Below, piece after piece: positions 20,487 through 32,184 of a stretch of 64,000 nt of DNA; the stretch's first letter is position 1, and every line of letters starts with the position of its first letter. Both the position numbers and the translations under genes were made by a program. This DNA is from Chlorella sorokiniana (lineage: Eukaryota; Chlorophyta; Trebouxiophyceae; Chlorellales; Chlorellaceae): contig CP084608.1 in the NCBI GenBank assembly GCA_025917655.1, positions 2,583,501 to 2,647,500 on the forward strand, read 5' to 3'. The notes beneath the pieces are model-generated. The model was not told the origin of the DNA. It worked only from the letters and a program-made list of their open reading frames with translations, and ran no database searches.

Positions 20487-23400
20487 TCACTTCTCGGTCA
20501 GCTCTCTGAACCCGGGCCAATGCGACGGTGCTTGGAAGTTGTGGCCCGCCATCACGCTGCAGCGAGGGCGTACAAACGACACAAGTGTGGATGGAAATGT
20601 GGAACAGGGCACGGCGGCATGCTGGTGAGCAGTTTCGGCGTGCTGTGCACGCTGGCCACTCAGCAAGCACCCATGGCAGGTTGCGCAGTGGGAGGCGCCT
20701 GGCAGCAGGGTGTTGAGAGCGCACCGCAGCAGCGTGGCGGAGGGGCCATCCTGCAGGGGCAGCCCCGTGCGGTCCAGGCGGGACGACAGCGTGCCCAGCA
20801 GCGCGGCGCGGGCGGCAGGCCAGTCCCCCGTGCGGTATGCATCGAAGCCTGCACGGCAGGTGGGAAGAAAGCGCAGGCCAGAGATGTCAAGCACGGACAG
20901 TGCAGGTTGGGGTGGGGATGCTAAACGCAATGGCTTTTGAAGTTTCCACCCTACATCATTGCCAGCAACGCGGAGGAGCCACCATCAGCAAGGCAACCAC
21001 AGCATCCCTCCCTCCCAGCTGTGAGGGGCGCAAGCAGATCCCCGGCCACCTGCCGCAAACTTGGCCAGGAACTCGGGGTCGGCGCCACGTGTGAGCGCAA
21101 TGTCCGGGTGCTCTGCATGCGGACAGAGAGGGTTTGAATGAAGAACCAGCCCGTCTGCTTGCGGCACAATTTGTGTATGGGTGTGTTGCTGGGTGGGGGT
21201 GGGGGGTGGGGGAGGGATGCGAGCGAGAGGTGGGTCGGTGGGTAGTGTGGGGAGGTGGATGGGTGAGAGTGCGTTTAAGGTGAGGGGTGTGGTGGTGGTG
21301 GTGGTGGTTGGGGGGGGGTAGCGCAGCGGCATGGGCTTGCAGACAAGCCAGCATCCGTGCTCGTTGAATGGTGCAAGAAGCATAGTGCATGGGCAGCACA
21401 AGCACCGCAGTCGCACCCGTAAACTCGTCATTGTACTTGCGGGAGGAGAAGGTTTCGTACCGCTGGTGGCCACCGCCGCTGCCGCCCTCCGCCGCCTGTC
21501 GTGAGTCAGGCAGGCCGCCGCCTCCGCCGCCCGCCGCCGCCACCGCCGCAAGTGCATCCTCTGAGACGGAACTGGCGGAGGTGTGGCTGGAGGCTGCACG
21601 TAGCATCTGCAAGGGGAGGGGAGCTGAACAAGCATGAGCACGCGGGTAGTGGGTTGCTGGGGCTTACCATTGTGGGACAGGGTGGTAAAACGGACCATCC
21701 GCGCGGCGCGCCCCAGCAACACAGTCACCAAGCCCACCAGACAGGCAGGTGGACCTGCCCGCGCACTGCCACAGACAAACACGAAGGCAGGGTGACCCAC
21801 CGTCTTCTGCATCGACAGGCAGCGCAGCGAGTCCAGCCCCGACAGGTCGACGTCGTAGGTGAACAGTCCCACCGGGCGGTTGGAGCCCTTGACGGTCACG
21901 CAGTCCACCTGGCGCACCAAGGCCCTGCACATTTTTGGGGGAGGGGAGGGGGGGGGCGCGTGTGAGGGCAGCAGACACGGCGAGTGACAGGAGTGTGTGC
22001 AGCTCCAGCTGGCTGGCTGGCTGGCGGGGGAGCCAGCAGCAGCGCCAGTAGCGCCCGCCGGGGCTTGGGCGGAGCAGTGGCGGTGCTCGGGAAGGGAACG
22101 GCGCTGGCAGGCCGCCGCAGCGCTGGCGCAGGCTGCACGCCGACCGCAGGCTGATCTGCAGCCTCACACCCGGTGCACTGCGTGACCGCAGGTGTCCCCT
22201 CCAGGGCCACCTCACCTGACGGGCGGCGACAGCATGCGCACAAAGTCGTCGGACAGCAGGATGGAGGCGCCGTACTGCTTGGTGGCTGCCTCAAGGCGGG
22301 ACGCCATGTTGACGTGCGGCGACAGGTAGGAGGCGTCGATCTTGTGCTCCGAGCCGATGGCGCCTTCAATGGCCCAGCCTGCCAGGGGGAAAGGCGAGGA
22401 AAGGCGGTGAGCACTCAGGGTGGGAGTGGGGGCTGCGTGAGGGAGGCAATGCGGCGGCGGCGGGGGGGGGCACTGCGGGGGCGCATGGGGTGGCCACAGG
22501 AGCCCCAGGGCTGACAGCACGACGACTGAGACGCGCAAGCTGGGGACGGGCGTGTGCTCACCGACGTGCAGCCCAAAGCCCATGTTGACCTGGTAGCCCG
22601 GCAGGCGGCGGCTGAGGTCCTCCCTGCGCGGCATAGGGGGAGGGGTGGCATTAATTTCGCCAGACTCACGCTGGAGCAGGTGGCACCAGCCGCGGCGGGC
22701 AGGAGAGGCATGCGGGCGGCGTGGGCACCCGCGTCAGCCCATGCCGCCGGCTGCCTCCCCGCCTGGTTTCCCAGCCCTGCCCAGCTGGCAGCGCCCAGAA
22801 CACGGACAGCTGCAATCACTGCCACCCGCCAACCCCATGCTCCTTCCCACACGTGTCCTCCCCCACACCACCGAACAATCCACACCCGCCAACCGCCGCC
22901 CCACACCCAAGAACCGCGAGTAACCCGCAGGCACCTGTCGCAGAAGGCTTTGAGCTTGGCGGAGCGCTTGAGGGCGGCCTGGATGATGATGAAGGAGGCC
23001 AGGGCCTGGTCCGCCACGTTGGCCGTCTCCTCCCGCCGCTCCGGATCGCGTTCTGGGACCAGCATGGAGACGCGGGCTGGGGAGAATGGGGGGGGGGGGG
23101 GCAAAGGGAAGGTGTGTGTGTTGTGTCTGTGTCTGTACATGGAGGGTCGCACGACAAGCAACGTCGGCAGCGCAGCAAAGGGCACGGATGCTTGTGTCGT
23201 GGCGTGCCATGCCAAGCTGTGCCTCCGCAACGTGGCACACACGCGCTGTGAGCCACATCTAGGGGCATGGAGACCATGCGGCCACAGCAGGAGCAAGCAG
23301 TGGCTGCGCCGGGCTGCGCTGCCGCCTGGGGACTCACATGAGCTGGCGCGGGACATGCGGCTGACGCCGCTGCCCTGGGAGCGGCTGCGCGCCAGCGAGG

Positions 23401-26400
23401 CGCGCCCTGTCTCCCGTCGGCTGCCCGGCAGCTTCCACACCAGCAGGAAGGCGTCCCCGATGTTCTTGTTGGCCGCGCCGCCGTGCAGCGACACCTGCGT
23501 GCAGCGGCGGCAGCCTGGGGGTCACTGCCAGCTGCAAGCAAACAGGCCGTGGCGAGCGCACAGGCAGGAGCAACCAGGGCCGTGCCCGCCGTCGCACTTG
23601 CCAGGATGGGAGCAAATCTAAGCACAGAAGCGAGACGTGTGCAAGCAGGGGTAAATAGGCGTGCAGCCAGGTGAGCGCAGAAGAAGGGAGGCGGTCACCT
23701 CGTGGTGCACAATCTGGGCGATGGAGTTCACAAACTCCATCACGTCCTCCTGAAGCACCTCGGTGGCATCTGCGGTACGGGAACAGCCATGCGCAGTACA
23801 AGTATGAGCAGCGGCGCATACAGCGGGTGGGGTTGGGGGACAAGCCAGCGGCGGGCAGAGGGGCCGGCACACGGCACTCCTCAGCTCCCCACGCCGCTCA
23901 TTGCCATGGGCCGCCTGGACAATAAACAGCGCAGAGCAGGGCTGTGCGGCACAGGATGTGCGACCAATGCTGAAGATCGGGGCAGGAGGCGCCACGCCAC
24001 CCGCCGCCCAGCCCACCCGTGAAGGAGCGGATGTCGCAGAAGCCAAAGATGGCGGCCACCTTGCGGCCCGGCACCATGGGGTTGAGGTCGCCGCCGGAGC
24101 GGATGTTGTCGGCAATCACCTCGGCCCCCGCCTCGCCAAAGCCCACCTGGCGGCGGGCAGCACGCGGGGTGGGTGGGAAAAGTGTTTGGGGTGGGATGTC
24201 ATAGAGATGCGTGGTGACAGGAGCTGGCGCACGAGCGGACAAGCGGCTTGTGTGCACGGTGGTGCGGAGCGCGCAGCACTCGTACAGCGGCGCCGCCACT
24301 GCGGCGTGGGCACCGCAGCGGCGGCGGGCAAGCATCGGGAGGCGGCAGGCGGCATGACCGACAGCGCCGCACCGACAGCAGGGAGCAGATTTTGTGGATG
24401 GAGCTCTCCAGGATCTGGGTCTCCAGGGCCTTGTCGCCATGCAGGTCCGCCCGGCTGCCGCCGGCGCGGCGCCGCCGCCGCTTCTTGCCCCCGCCGTCGC
24501 TGCTGCCCCGCACCAGCTCCGACACCTTGGCCAGCGGGTTCTCAGACACCTCTTTAACCTGGGCAAAGGGGCGCGGTGGAAAGCAGGCGGGGCCAGGTTG
24601 CCAGGTCAGCAGCAAGCCAGCGTGTAAGCCCTCCCCGCGCACTCTGCAGCAGGCGCCTTGGGGGTGCCGCGAACGGCGGCAGGCAGAGCATCCTGCCTTC
24701 GTCGCCAGCCCCAACTGCCCCGGCCCTCCATCTCACCCCAACAAGCCGGCTGTGGGCCCCCGTCAGCCCTGCCACCCCGCCCCCACCACCCACCAGGTGC
24801 ACCATGCGCTCCAGCGGGCGCAGCACCAGCCGGTCGGTGTCGGAGATGAACCAGACGGCGCCAACCTGGCGAGGTGTGGGGGGGTGGGGTGGGGGGGGGT
24901 GGGGGTGGGGGAGGGATATCAAGCAGAACCGCAACTCTTGCAAAAGGGCTATGAAACGGGGGTGGAGGCGACGGGCGGCAGGCCCATGGCTAGCACTGCC
25001 ACTCTAGCAGAGGGGGCATGCACGGCCGCAGGCGGCCGTGAGGGCAGCCAAGCGGCACATGGCGCCCGTCGGAGGCATCTGAGAGGAAGCTGGGTGCCCC
25101 ACCAGCAGAATGATGATGATGAAGGTGGTGCGGCCAATCTCCAACCAACCCTGCCGGGGTGGGGAGGATGAAGGGGGTTGGGGTGGGGTGGAGGGTTGGG
25201 GGAGGGGGTGCCATGGAAGCTGGAGAGCCGCCTCGGGAGACAGCAGGAAGCAGCCGCAGCCAGGGAGTGCGCAGCAGCTGCCGCTTACACTGTGCAGACC
25301 GCCGGCCGCAACCCCGCACTGCCGAGAGCGACCTGCCTTGTACAGCAGCAGGAGGCCGCAGCAAGAAAAGCATGGCGGGCGCACCCCACACCTGCAGCTG
25401 CGAGTCCCATTGCACGTTGAAGGTGGCGAACGAGACGTCGCACACGCCGCTGGCGCCACCGCAACCAGCGCCCGTCTGCAGGGGATGGAGGGGCGGAGGT
25501 GCCAGGCGTGGTTGGGTCAGTGGCCCAAAGGCGCAGCGGGCTGCTGGGCGAGGCCGCTGCCATCGCCGCTTGGGAGCGTGACCGGCAGCAGAAGGGTGGA
25601 GGCTGAGGGGGCCCTCCCTGCCCCCCATTAAAGCAGAAAAGACAAGTTTAAGCTTCGGGCCCCCTCGGGCTCGTTTGCGCAACAAAACTATGCCCCATCA
25701 GGCCCCACCTCTGTGGTGAAGTTGGCAATTTCGCTCGCCCGCAGCCCCGCCACGCCGCCTGCACGCACCCAGTCACAGCAGCGAGGCTCAGCAGAGCAGG
25801 GGCAAGCTCACGCACACGGGGCGGCGGGTAGAGCGGCACGCAGAAAGGCTAGCCCTCACTGGCCCCTGGCGCCTGTCAGCATGCTGCAGCTTGAGCATGC
25901 AGCGCAGGGTCCTGGCGTGTTCGTAATGCTTCATGACCGCAGGTGCAACCCACCCGGCACGACCAGGAAGCTCTGGTTGTACACAGTGAGGTCGGTGAGC
26001 CACCCGGTGTGCCCTCGGCCTAGGCGGTACGGTGTCTCCTGCATGTAAACCTGCGGTACAAACAGAAATGAGGGGCCACGAGGTTTGACGCTGGCCAGGC
26101 AGCAGACCAGCTGCGTCCGGTGCATGAGGAAATTCTGGAGCAGTGGTGCAGCAACACACAAGTTGCCAAGCACCGACAGATAGCCCAGCGCCAATGCGCC
26201 TCTCCCCGCCCCTCCTGGCATGCCTCTCCCCCTGTCGCCCCTCTACCCCGCCACACCTGCCCATCCTCCCACACCCACCTGCAGCGACGCCTGGAATGCG
26301 GCCGAGTTGCCCAGCGCGCCGTAGGACGCATGCAGCATGGAGAGCCCCCTTTATCCAGCATGGGCGGCCCGCCGTAGTAGCCGACTGCGGGGCGGGGGGA

Positions 26401-29400
26401 AAGGGGGTCAACAAAGCGGACAGGTGTTGAGCGGGTCTGCCAAGAGGCAGGTTGCAGGTGCTGCTGCGGCGCCCAAGCGACACACGCGCGACGATCGGTG
26501 GCCAAGCTTGGCGGGGCTGCACACGGCGTGCCCGCTCCCAACCCCAAGGCCGCGACAGCCCCGTCGGCGCCTCAGCTCTCATATTTGTGCTGCTCTGCTC
26601 CCATTGCCCGTGCCTCCAACCCCGCTCAGCGCGGGCGTCTCACCCGACACGTCGAAGACGGGCATGGCAAACATGACCAGCAGGACCATGATGACCACCT
26701 GCACGCGTGAGGTGGTGTTTTATTTTATTTTTTTTTTTGGGGGGCGCGCGCGGGGGGAAGAGAAGGGCTGGGTGAGGGCAAAGGAGATGGTTCAAACCCA
26801 GCAGAGGAGTGCTGAGGCGGTGCGTGCCTGAACGCACAGTCCCCCAGAGTGCCCCCATTCCAGAGCTGCTGCTGCTGCTGCTGCTGCTTGCAGCGCATGC
26901 CAGCAGCTAGAGAAACAGCTCCGGCCCCTGCCTTGGCAACCCCACACCTCACACAGCACACCTCCCTAATAAATTCACTCGCACCCCACCGCCCGCCCCG
27001 CGCAAACCTTGCGGATGGTCAGCTCAGTCAGCTTCTCGCCCACCCGGCTCTGGCTGCTGGCTTCCAGCTCCGCTTCGAAGAAGGTGCGGCGGTCGATGAT
27101 GTACTGCCTGCGGTGCGGGACGGGTTTCATGCGGTGCAGGATGCGAGGGCGTGGGGCTGTGCAGTGCAAGCAGCGCTGCGCCACATCCCCCATCATCGTC
27201 CCTCCCGGGCAGCCACGGCGGGGCAGTCTAGCTGCAGTGCAGCAATCGTAAAGCTGAGGGCGCTGCCACTCACTTGTGCTTAAAGTAAAAGGCCCACAGG
27301 CGCATGATGCGCCACAGGCGCAGCCACTTGGTGACCTGCAAGGGGTCGGGGGCGGGGAACAAGTTGCGGGGAGGCTTTCTGTGTTGACGTGAAGGGCTGG
27401 CAGCAGGTAGCAGCTAGCACAAGGGAGCAGCCAAAGGCCCACCAGCTTGGCCCCCACGCAATCCCCACACCCCTTTCAATGGAGGGGAAGCAAGGCAGGA
27501 GCAAGGTTGCGCAGCAGTGCCTGTGGCGGCGGCTTGCCTGCGCCAGGCGCGCTGCACGCGTCGCGGCCGCCGTGATCTGCGCTGCATTCTCCAGCCCTGT
27601 GCGCTGCTGCGCGTCGCCGTTGCCGTCGTTGGCCTGGGGGAGGGGCCAGGGCGAGGAGCGACGGGTTGGTCAGGGCGGGTGGGATGGGCAGCGCACGGTG
27701 CGCGTCTGTGCACGATTTGCCTGCACCATGCCAGGTTATAACGCAGTCAACCGCATCCTCCTTTACCACAGCTTGCCCACTTCGTCTGCCGCCCGCCCCC
27801 TCCTCTTGCCCCCTGGCGGGAAGACCCTCCCCCTCCCCCTACTCATGAACTTCCCCCAGCAAATGCTAGTAAGAAAATCACCGATTGAATGATGGGGTCC
27901 ATGACTGGCGGGATGTCCAGCAGGATGGACAGCGTGGAGATGACGTCGACGGCAAAGTAGAAGCTGCGAGGAGGGTGGGCGGTACCACGAGCGGTCGCAC
28001 CGCGGCGTCCGCAGCCGGTGCCGTGCCCGCGCATGTGCAAACTAGACGGCTGCACAGCGAGAATCACCAAAAGCACTACGAAACCGCAATGCAACTCGCG
28101 TCGCCCACGACTTCCATACCCCACCGCCCCCTTTCAATCGGTCAGCCTCCTTCCTGTTGTTCAGCCTCACGTTTTTTGCGTACCGCGGGTTGGCCAGGAT
28201 GGAGAGGGAGCACTCGAGCGTGAAGGCCGCCATGACGAAGATGGCAAAGGCGAGGAAGTAGGGGTCGGCCGACTGGGGGTGCACGCCTGGCGCAGCGAGT
28301 CAGAGTACAAGATCTGCGGGGGGTGGGGAGCGGGGGCGGCGAGATCCTGGGGCAGTCTGAGCACAGCACAGCGGTGCACGGTAGAAGGAGGCGTGAACCG
28401 CAGCAGGGCTGGCTGCAGGCCAGGGCTGCGATGCCCGTGCCATTAGCGCTGCGGTGCCGCCCAACCCGCGGCTGGTCAGCTGCTTCCCTCCCACCCAGCC
28501 ATGCGCGCTGCCGGCCCTTGCCGCCCGCCCCAGCGCACCATGATGGTGAGGAGCAGGGAGGCCATCAGCGCGCTGCCCGACTGCAGCGCGCGGTTCAGCC
28601 CCGCCCGCCAACGTGCCTGCGGCTTGCGCGCTTTCGCTCCAGCAGGTCAAACACTGGTGAGGGGTTGGGGGCGGGGGGGGGGGGGGAAGGGGGCATTGAT
28701 CGCCCCAGCCGCCATTGGGGCAGCCGCCAGAGCCCAGGCAGCAGCAGGCGGGACTGAAGATGGCCGGTGCCTCAATCCCTCCAGCCTCGTTCGCAAGTCC
28801 CACGCAAGAGTACACCCCCACAAGGAGCACAAGCTCCCCCTCACCGGAGGTCTTGCGGTCTGAGAGGGTTGAGGCGTCGCTGAGGTGGCGGCTGGACTGA
28901 TCGGGGTGGAACATGTTCAGCCCCAGCCCTGCAGCACGTAAGCATCAGCAGGGGGGGGGGGGATCAGGGGGCCGCCGGTTTGGCACTTTTCAGCGACAGC
29001 GGCCCTGCCCGGCCGGCAGTCCTGTCGGCCGGCCAATGGGCATTTGTGAGGGGCTGGATGGCCCTGGGCTGCGCCACAGGCAATCATGAAGGTGGCAGCG
29101 CAGCGGAGAGGGGCAGTACCAGGCAAGCTGCCAAGCGTGGAAAGCCGGCACATGCGTCATGCGTGCAGCGGCAGGCGGCGGCGACCCACCCAGCAGGCTG
29201 TCCCGCGCCAGCGACTTGCGCCCGAGGGCGCCTCGAGCAGCGGCGGCACGCCGCCCGGGCCCGCAATGGAGGGGCGCCCCATGGGCCCCAGGATGGACGG
29301 CCTCCTCATGGCGCCGCCGGGTCCAAGCATGGAGGGGCGGTGCGCTCGGTCGCCGGGGCCGAGGATGGAGGGGCGGTGCGGGACCACCGCAGGGCCCAGG

Positions 29401-30011
29401 ATGGAGGGCCGTGTGGGCGGCACGGGAAGCACCTTCACAGCCTCCAGCGAGGCAGCAGGCGCCACGGTGGCGACGTCGGCAAAGGAAATGCGCATGGGGC
29501 GCTTGCGGCGGGCGGGGATGGGCGAGTCGCCGCCATCGGTGACGCGGCGCGCGCTGCCCGCGGCAGCAGCGGCCGCTGAGCCGGCGGACGCGCTCAGCGC
29601 CACCGCAGGCAGCCTTAACCCTCCCAAAGGCAGGTCTGCCGCCGCATCCTCAGCATCTGCGCCCTTGCTGGCCAGTCCGGCCAGCTCTACTGCTTGCGCG
29701 CAGTGTGGCGGCGGCGAGGCAGCGGGTGGGCTGCCGCCCTTGCTCGTCGAGCTGCCGGCGTGCACAACAACAGTCACGTCTGCATCGTCGCTGGGCCCCC
29801 TGACCACCGCTTGAACCGCAGCTTGGTGCTCTGCAGCGATCGCGGTGGCGGGTTGCTGGCAAGCACCCTCGTTCAAGCCAGCCTCGATTGCGGCTGCCGC
29901 CGCAGCTGCAGCGGCGCCGTCTGTCGCCGCGTCTTCGGCACCCGACGGGAACACACGCGGGCTGCTGCCGGAGCTGTCTATGCTGAGGGCTGCAGAAAGC
30001 TTACGCAGCAT
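20487..30011 (-). CDS. Adenylate cyclase (class III) fused to voltage-sensor-like membrane region
   Basis: Starts MLRKLSAALSIDSSG at 30011. A Ser/Ala-rich cytosolic head with RPSILGP repeats is followed by membrane segments: SALMASLLLTIMV, YFLAFAIFVMAAFTL, FYFAVDVISTLSILLDIPP and a basic helix TKWLRLWRIMRLW resembling a voltage-sensor S4 (about 27.3 kb). VVIMVLLVMFAMPVF and TTFIIIILLVGAVWF flank a probably extracellular loop containing GYYGGPPMLDKG and CDVSFATFNVQWDSQLQ. The cyclase domain follows: FGFCDIRSFT (metal Asp 24035-24033), GGAANKNIGDAFLLVWK (second metal Asp 23455-23453; Lys fits adenine recognition), IGSEHKIDASYLSPHVN and VNMASRLE (transition-state Asn and Arg). After this come a low-complexity tail and the conserved end FQAPSHWPGFRELTEK. 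All catalytic residues are present, so cAMP production is expected. More than 15 exons; inner exon edges are not all fixed. Confidence 0.85.
29268..29412 (-). repeat. Five tandem RPSxLGP units in the cyclase N-terminus
   Basis: Minus-strand coding repeat of about 27-33 bases. In protein order it reads TRPSILGPAVV, HRPSILGPGD, HRPSMLGPGG, RRPSILGPMG, RPSIAGPGG. Each unit carries one Ser after Arg-Pro, so the block could be a multiply phosphorylated or docking segment ahead of the membrane region. Confidence 0.8.
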
Positions 30012-30551
30012 GCCGCGGCTGCACCCGCTGCTGCACGCTGGAAAAGGGCAGCAAAGGGTGTGGTGTGTGCGGCAGCGGCGAAAACAGGTAGCCACCAGCC
30101 GGCAGGCTTAGCCGAGGCAGCGCACGAGCCTGCGGGGCCAACCTACAGCTTTATTTTAGTGTCGAGAGCGCGGGCGATGGCCGAAACGCTTTCCGGGAAC
30201 GACTCAGGCACAAACGCATGTGTAGGCGAACCCCCTGCAAGCGTGAGTTTACAGGCCTTGAAGTGTGATCGATGGATGTCAGATGTGCTTTGAATCAGTC
30301 CAATGAACATGAAAGGACCGCTGCCCGGCGGGCAAAACCGGTAGAAAGCGAGTCAAAGGCCATTTTTCCGAAACTGACGAGCTAAGCAGCTCGATGGGAT
30401 TGCTTCCAGCCTATCAGCAATGTGAAAAGCCTAAATACGGCGACAAGAGGGCGGGGCGCTGTTCGCAAGAGCCGATCCGGACAAGCAGCTGCCAGCGGCG
30501 GCAGCCCACCTGGCGGGACGGCGGCACAGCACGCCACTAGCAGCCCCGTGT
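30012..30551. promoter_or_regulatory. Upstream region of the cyclase gene and 3' UTR of the ZNRD2-like gene
   Basis: 540 bases between two minus-strand genes. The part near 30140-30430 is A/T-rich compared with the flanks. It holds the poly(A) motif of the upstream neighbour at 30249-30253; the rest should be the cyclase promoter and 5' UTR. No gene seen. Confidence 0.45.
30249..30253 (-). terminator. TGTAA poly(A) signal, ZNRD2-like gene
   Basis: TTACA on the plus strand, i.e. TGTAA on the minus strand, about 300 bases after the stop at 30552. Fits the chlorophyte signal. Confidence 0.5.
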
Positions 30552-31955
30552 TCAGGCCAAGCCAGTCATGCTGCGCCGACACTCAGCCAAGGCTCCAAGC
30601 GCGGCGGCGCACTGCTGAACCTCGGTCAGGAGGAGTGCCCCGCCGCCGGGCTGCGCCACCGCCAAATCAGCCGCTGCCGCTCCCAGGCGCGCGGCCACCA
30701 CTGCTGCCGCTCTTTCCACGTCTGGCACGTGCTGCGGCAGGCTAGGTCCCCTCGGAAGGTTTTGAACCGCTGGTGAGGCAATCGGCAGCGCGGGAACCAC
30801 GCTGGCAGGCCCCGCCACGGCAGAAATGGCGCCGCTGCTGGCTGGGACAGCGGGCTGTTCGGCCTCCTTGCGCGGGTTTGCCGCCGGCTGCCCCCTGTCG
30901 ATCTGAGCTGGCGAGGCGGAGGGAGGCTGCGGCCGCTGGCCGTGCTGCACGACGTCCAGGCGGCAGCCGGCACAGTAGGTGCGGGAGCGGTCCCTCGAGC
31001 GCAGCAGCGGGTTGAGGCACCTGCGGGCAGGGGGAAAGCAGCAGGACAGCACCGCTTGCATGTGCGCCGGCATCGCAAGCAAAAGTTGCGGGCCTCCTCC
31101 ACCTCCAGCCGGGCAGGCTGGCATGCTGCCGCCGCCAGCCACAGGGACAGCAGCGCGGCAAGGCAGGTTGCCAAGCTCCGCTGGCGGGTCGGAACCGTCC
31201 GCCCGCCACCCACCTGGGGCAGTGCTGCTCCAGCATGGCCCAGCCCTGCAGCATCATCCCCGCGATCGTGGCGCTGGCTTCCTGGCCCTGCGCCGCCTGC
31301 TGCGCCCGCTCAGCACGCTGCGCCTGCCGCGCCGCGCCGCCGGTGCGGATCGCGTCGCGCGAGGACGACAGCTGGCTGGCGGGCTCCTCTGCCGCGTTGC
31401 CTGCCTCCTCTGGACGTGCATCGCCCCAAGCCGCACTGCCGAGATCAGCGCGCAGGCGGGAGCTCAAGGATAGCGGCGGTTGAAGGATGCCGGCCCCCAG
31501 GTCGCCGCCGGCCTGCTGCTCAGCCTCGTCATCCTCGCTCTCTGTCTCCACGCCGCCGTTTGCCAGCGCGGCAGCTGCTGTCGCATTCCCCTGTTGCTGT
31601 GCTGGGCTTCCAGCACCAGCGGTGCCGTTGGCGCCTGCTGCCAGGTTGTGGCTGCAGTTGACGCACACTTCAGGTGCGCCGCTGGGGTGGCGCATGAGCG
31701 GCACCTGCAGGGGCGATGTAGATGCAACGCAGCCTTCTGGACACATGCAGCCGGCAGCAATATTGCAACAGGCAGCCGGACAAGCGGAAGGCAGCAGGCA
31801 AGCGATCGAGAAGGGTGCACAGGCAGCCTGCTGCCTACCCCGCAATCGGGACAGCTATCCGCCAGCATGCGCCATCCAGCCAGCAATAATTGCGACATAG
31901 AGCCTATGCTGTGCGACTGCACTCTTCGAGGGGTGTCGTCGGCCGTCTCAAACAT
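30552..31955 (-). CDS. Protein with two Sjogren/scleroderma autoantigen 1 (ZNRD2/p27) zinc motifs
   Basis: Three exons: 31955-31839, 31704-31214 and 31020-30552, all with GT-AG borders and matching phases. The start is MFETADDTPRRVQ. Exon 1 joined to exon 2 gives MSQLLLAGWRMLADSCPDCG, then VPLMRHPSG and CVNC, a full CxxC...CxxC zinc-binding p27 motif. Exon 2 ends with a second copy, MMLQGWAMLEQHCPRC, completed in exon 3 by NPLLRSRDRSRTYCAGC. The spacer is acidic and Ala/Gln-rich (TESEDDEAEQQAGGD). The C-terminal tail may form a helix (LLLTEVQQCAAALGALAECR). Single-motif animal homologues are linked to mitosis and centromere proteins; the function in plants and algae is not established to my knowledge. 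No frame break is needed, so this is one of the cleanest models here. Confidence 0.85.
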
Positions 31956-32184
31956 GGCGAAAAGAGTGATTGGAAGACCCTTATGCAAGTTTAATTGACG
32001 AAATTGTAAGGGACCTCAGCCATCGCTCCTCTGTCGTTTTCTTCGGCATCGTACCTTCCGGCTCCCCGCATGAAGGTTGCACGAATCTGTGAGCGCTGCT
32101 GAAATATTTACAAGCCGTATTGCTATGCATACGAAGCCCCAGGGCCGCTGTCAAGGCCCCCAGCCCAGACTCGGCCATCACCCC
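31956..32184. promoter_or_regulatory. Short divergent promoter (ZNRD2-like and methyltransferase genes)
   Basis: Only 229 bases between two ATGs on opposite strands, so the genes probably share a bidirectional promoter. The centre (31980-32130) is A/T-rich. No clear TATA box. An upstream in-frame ATG at 32077 would lengthen the methyltransferase by 36 residues. Confidence 0.5.
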
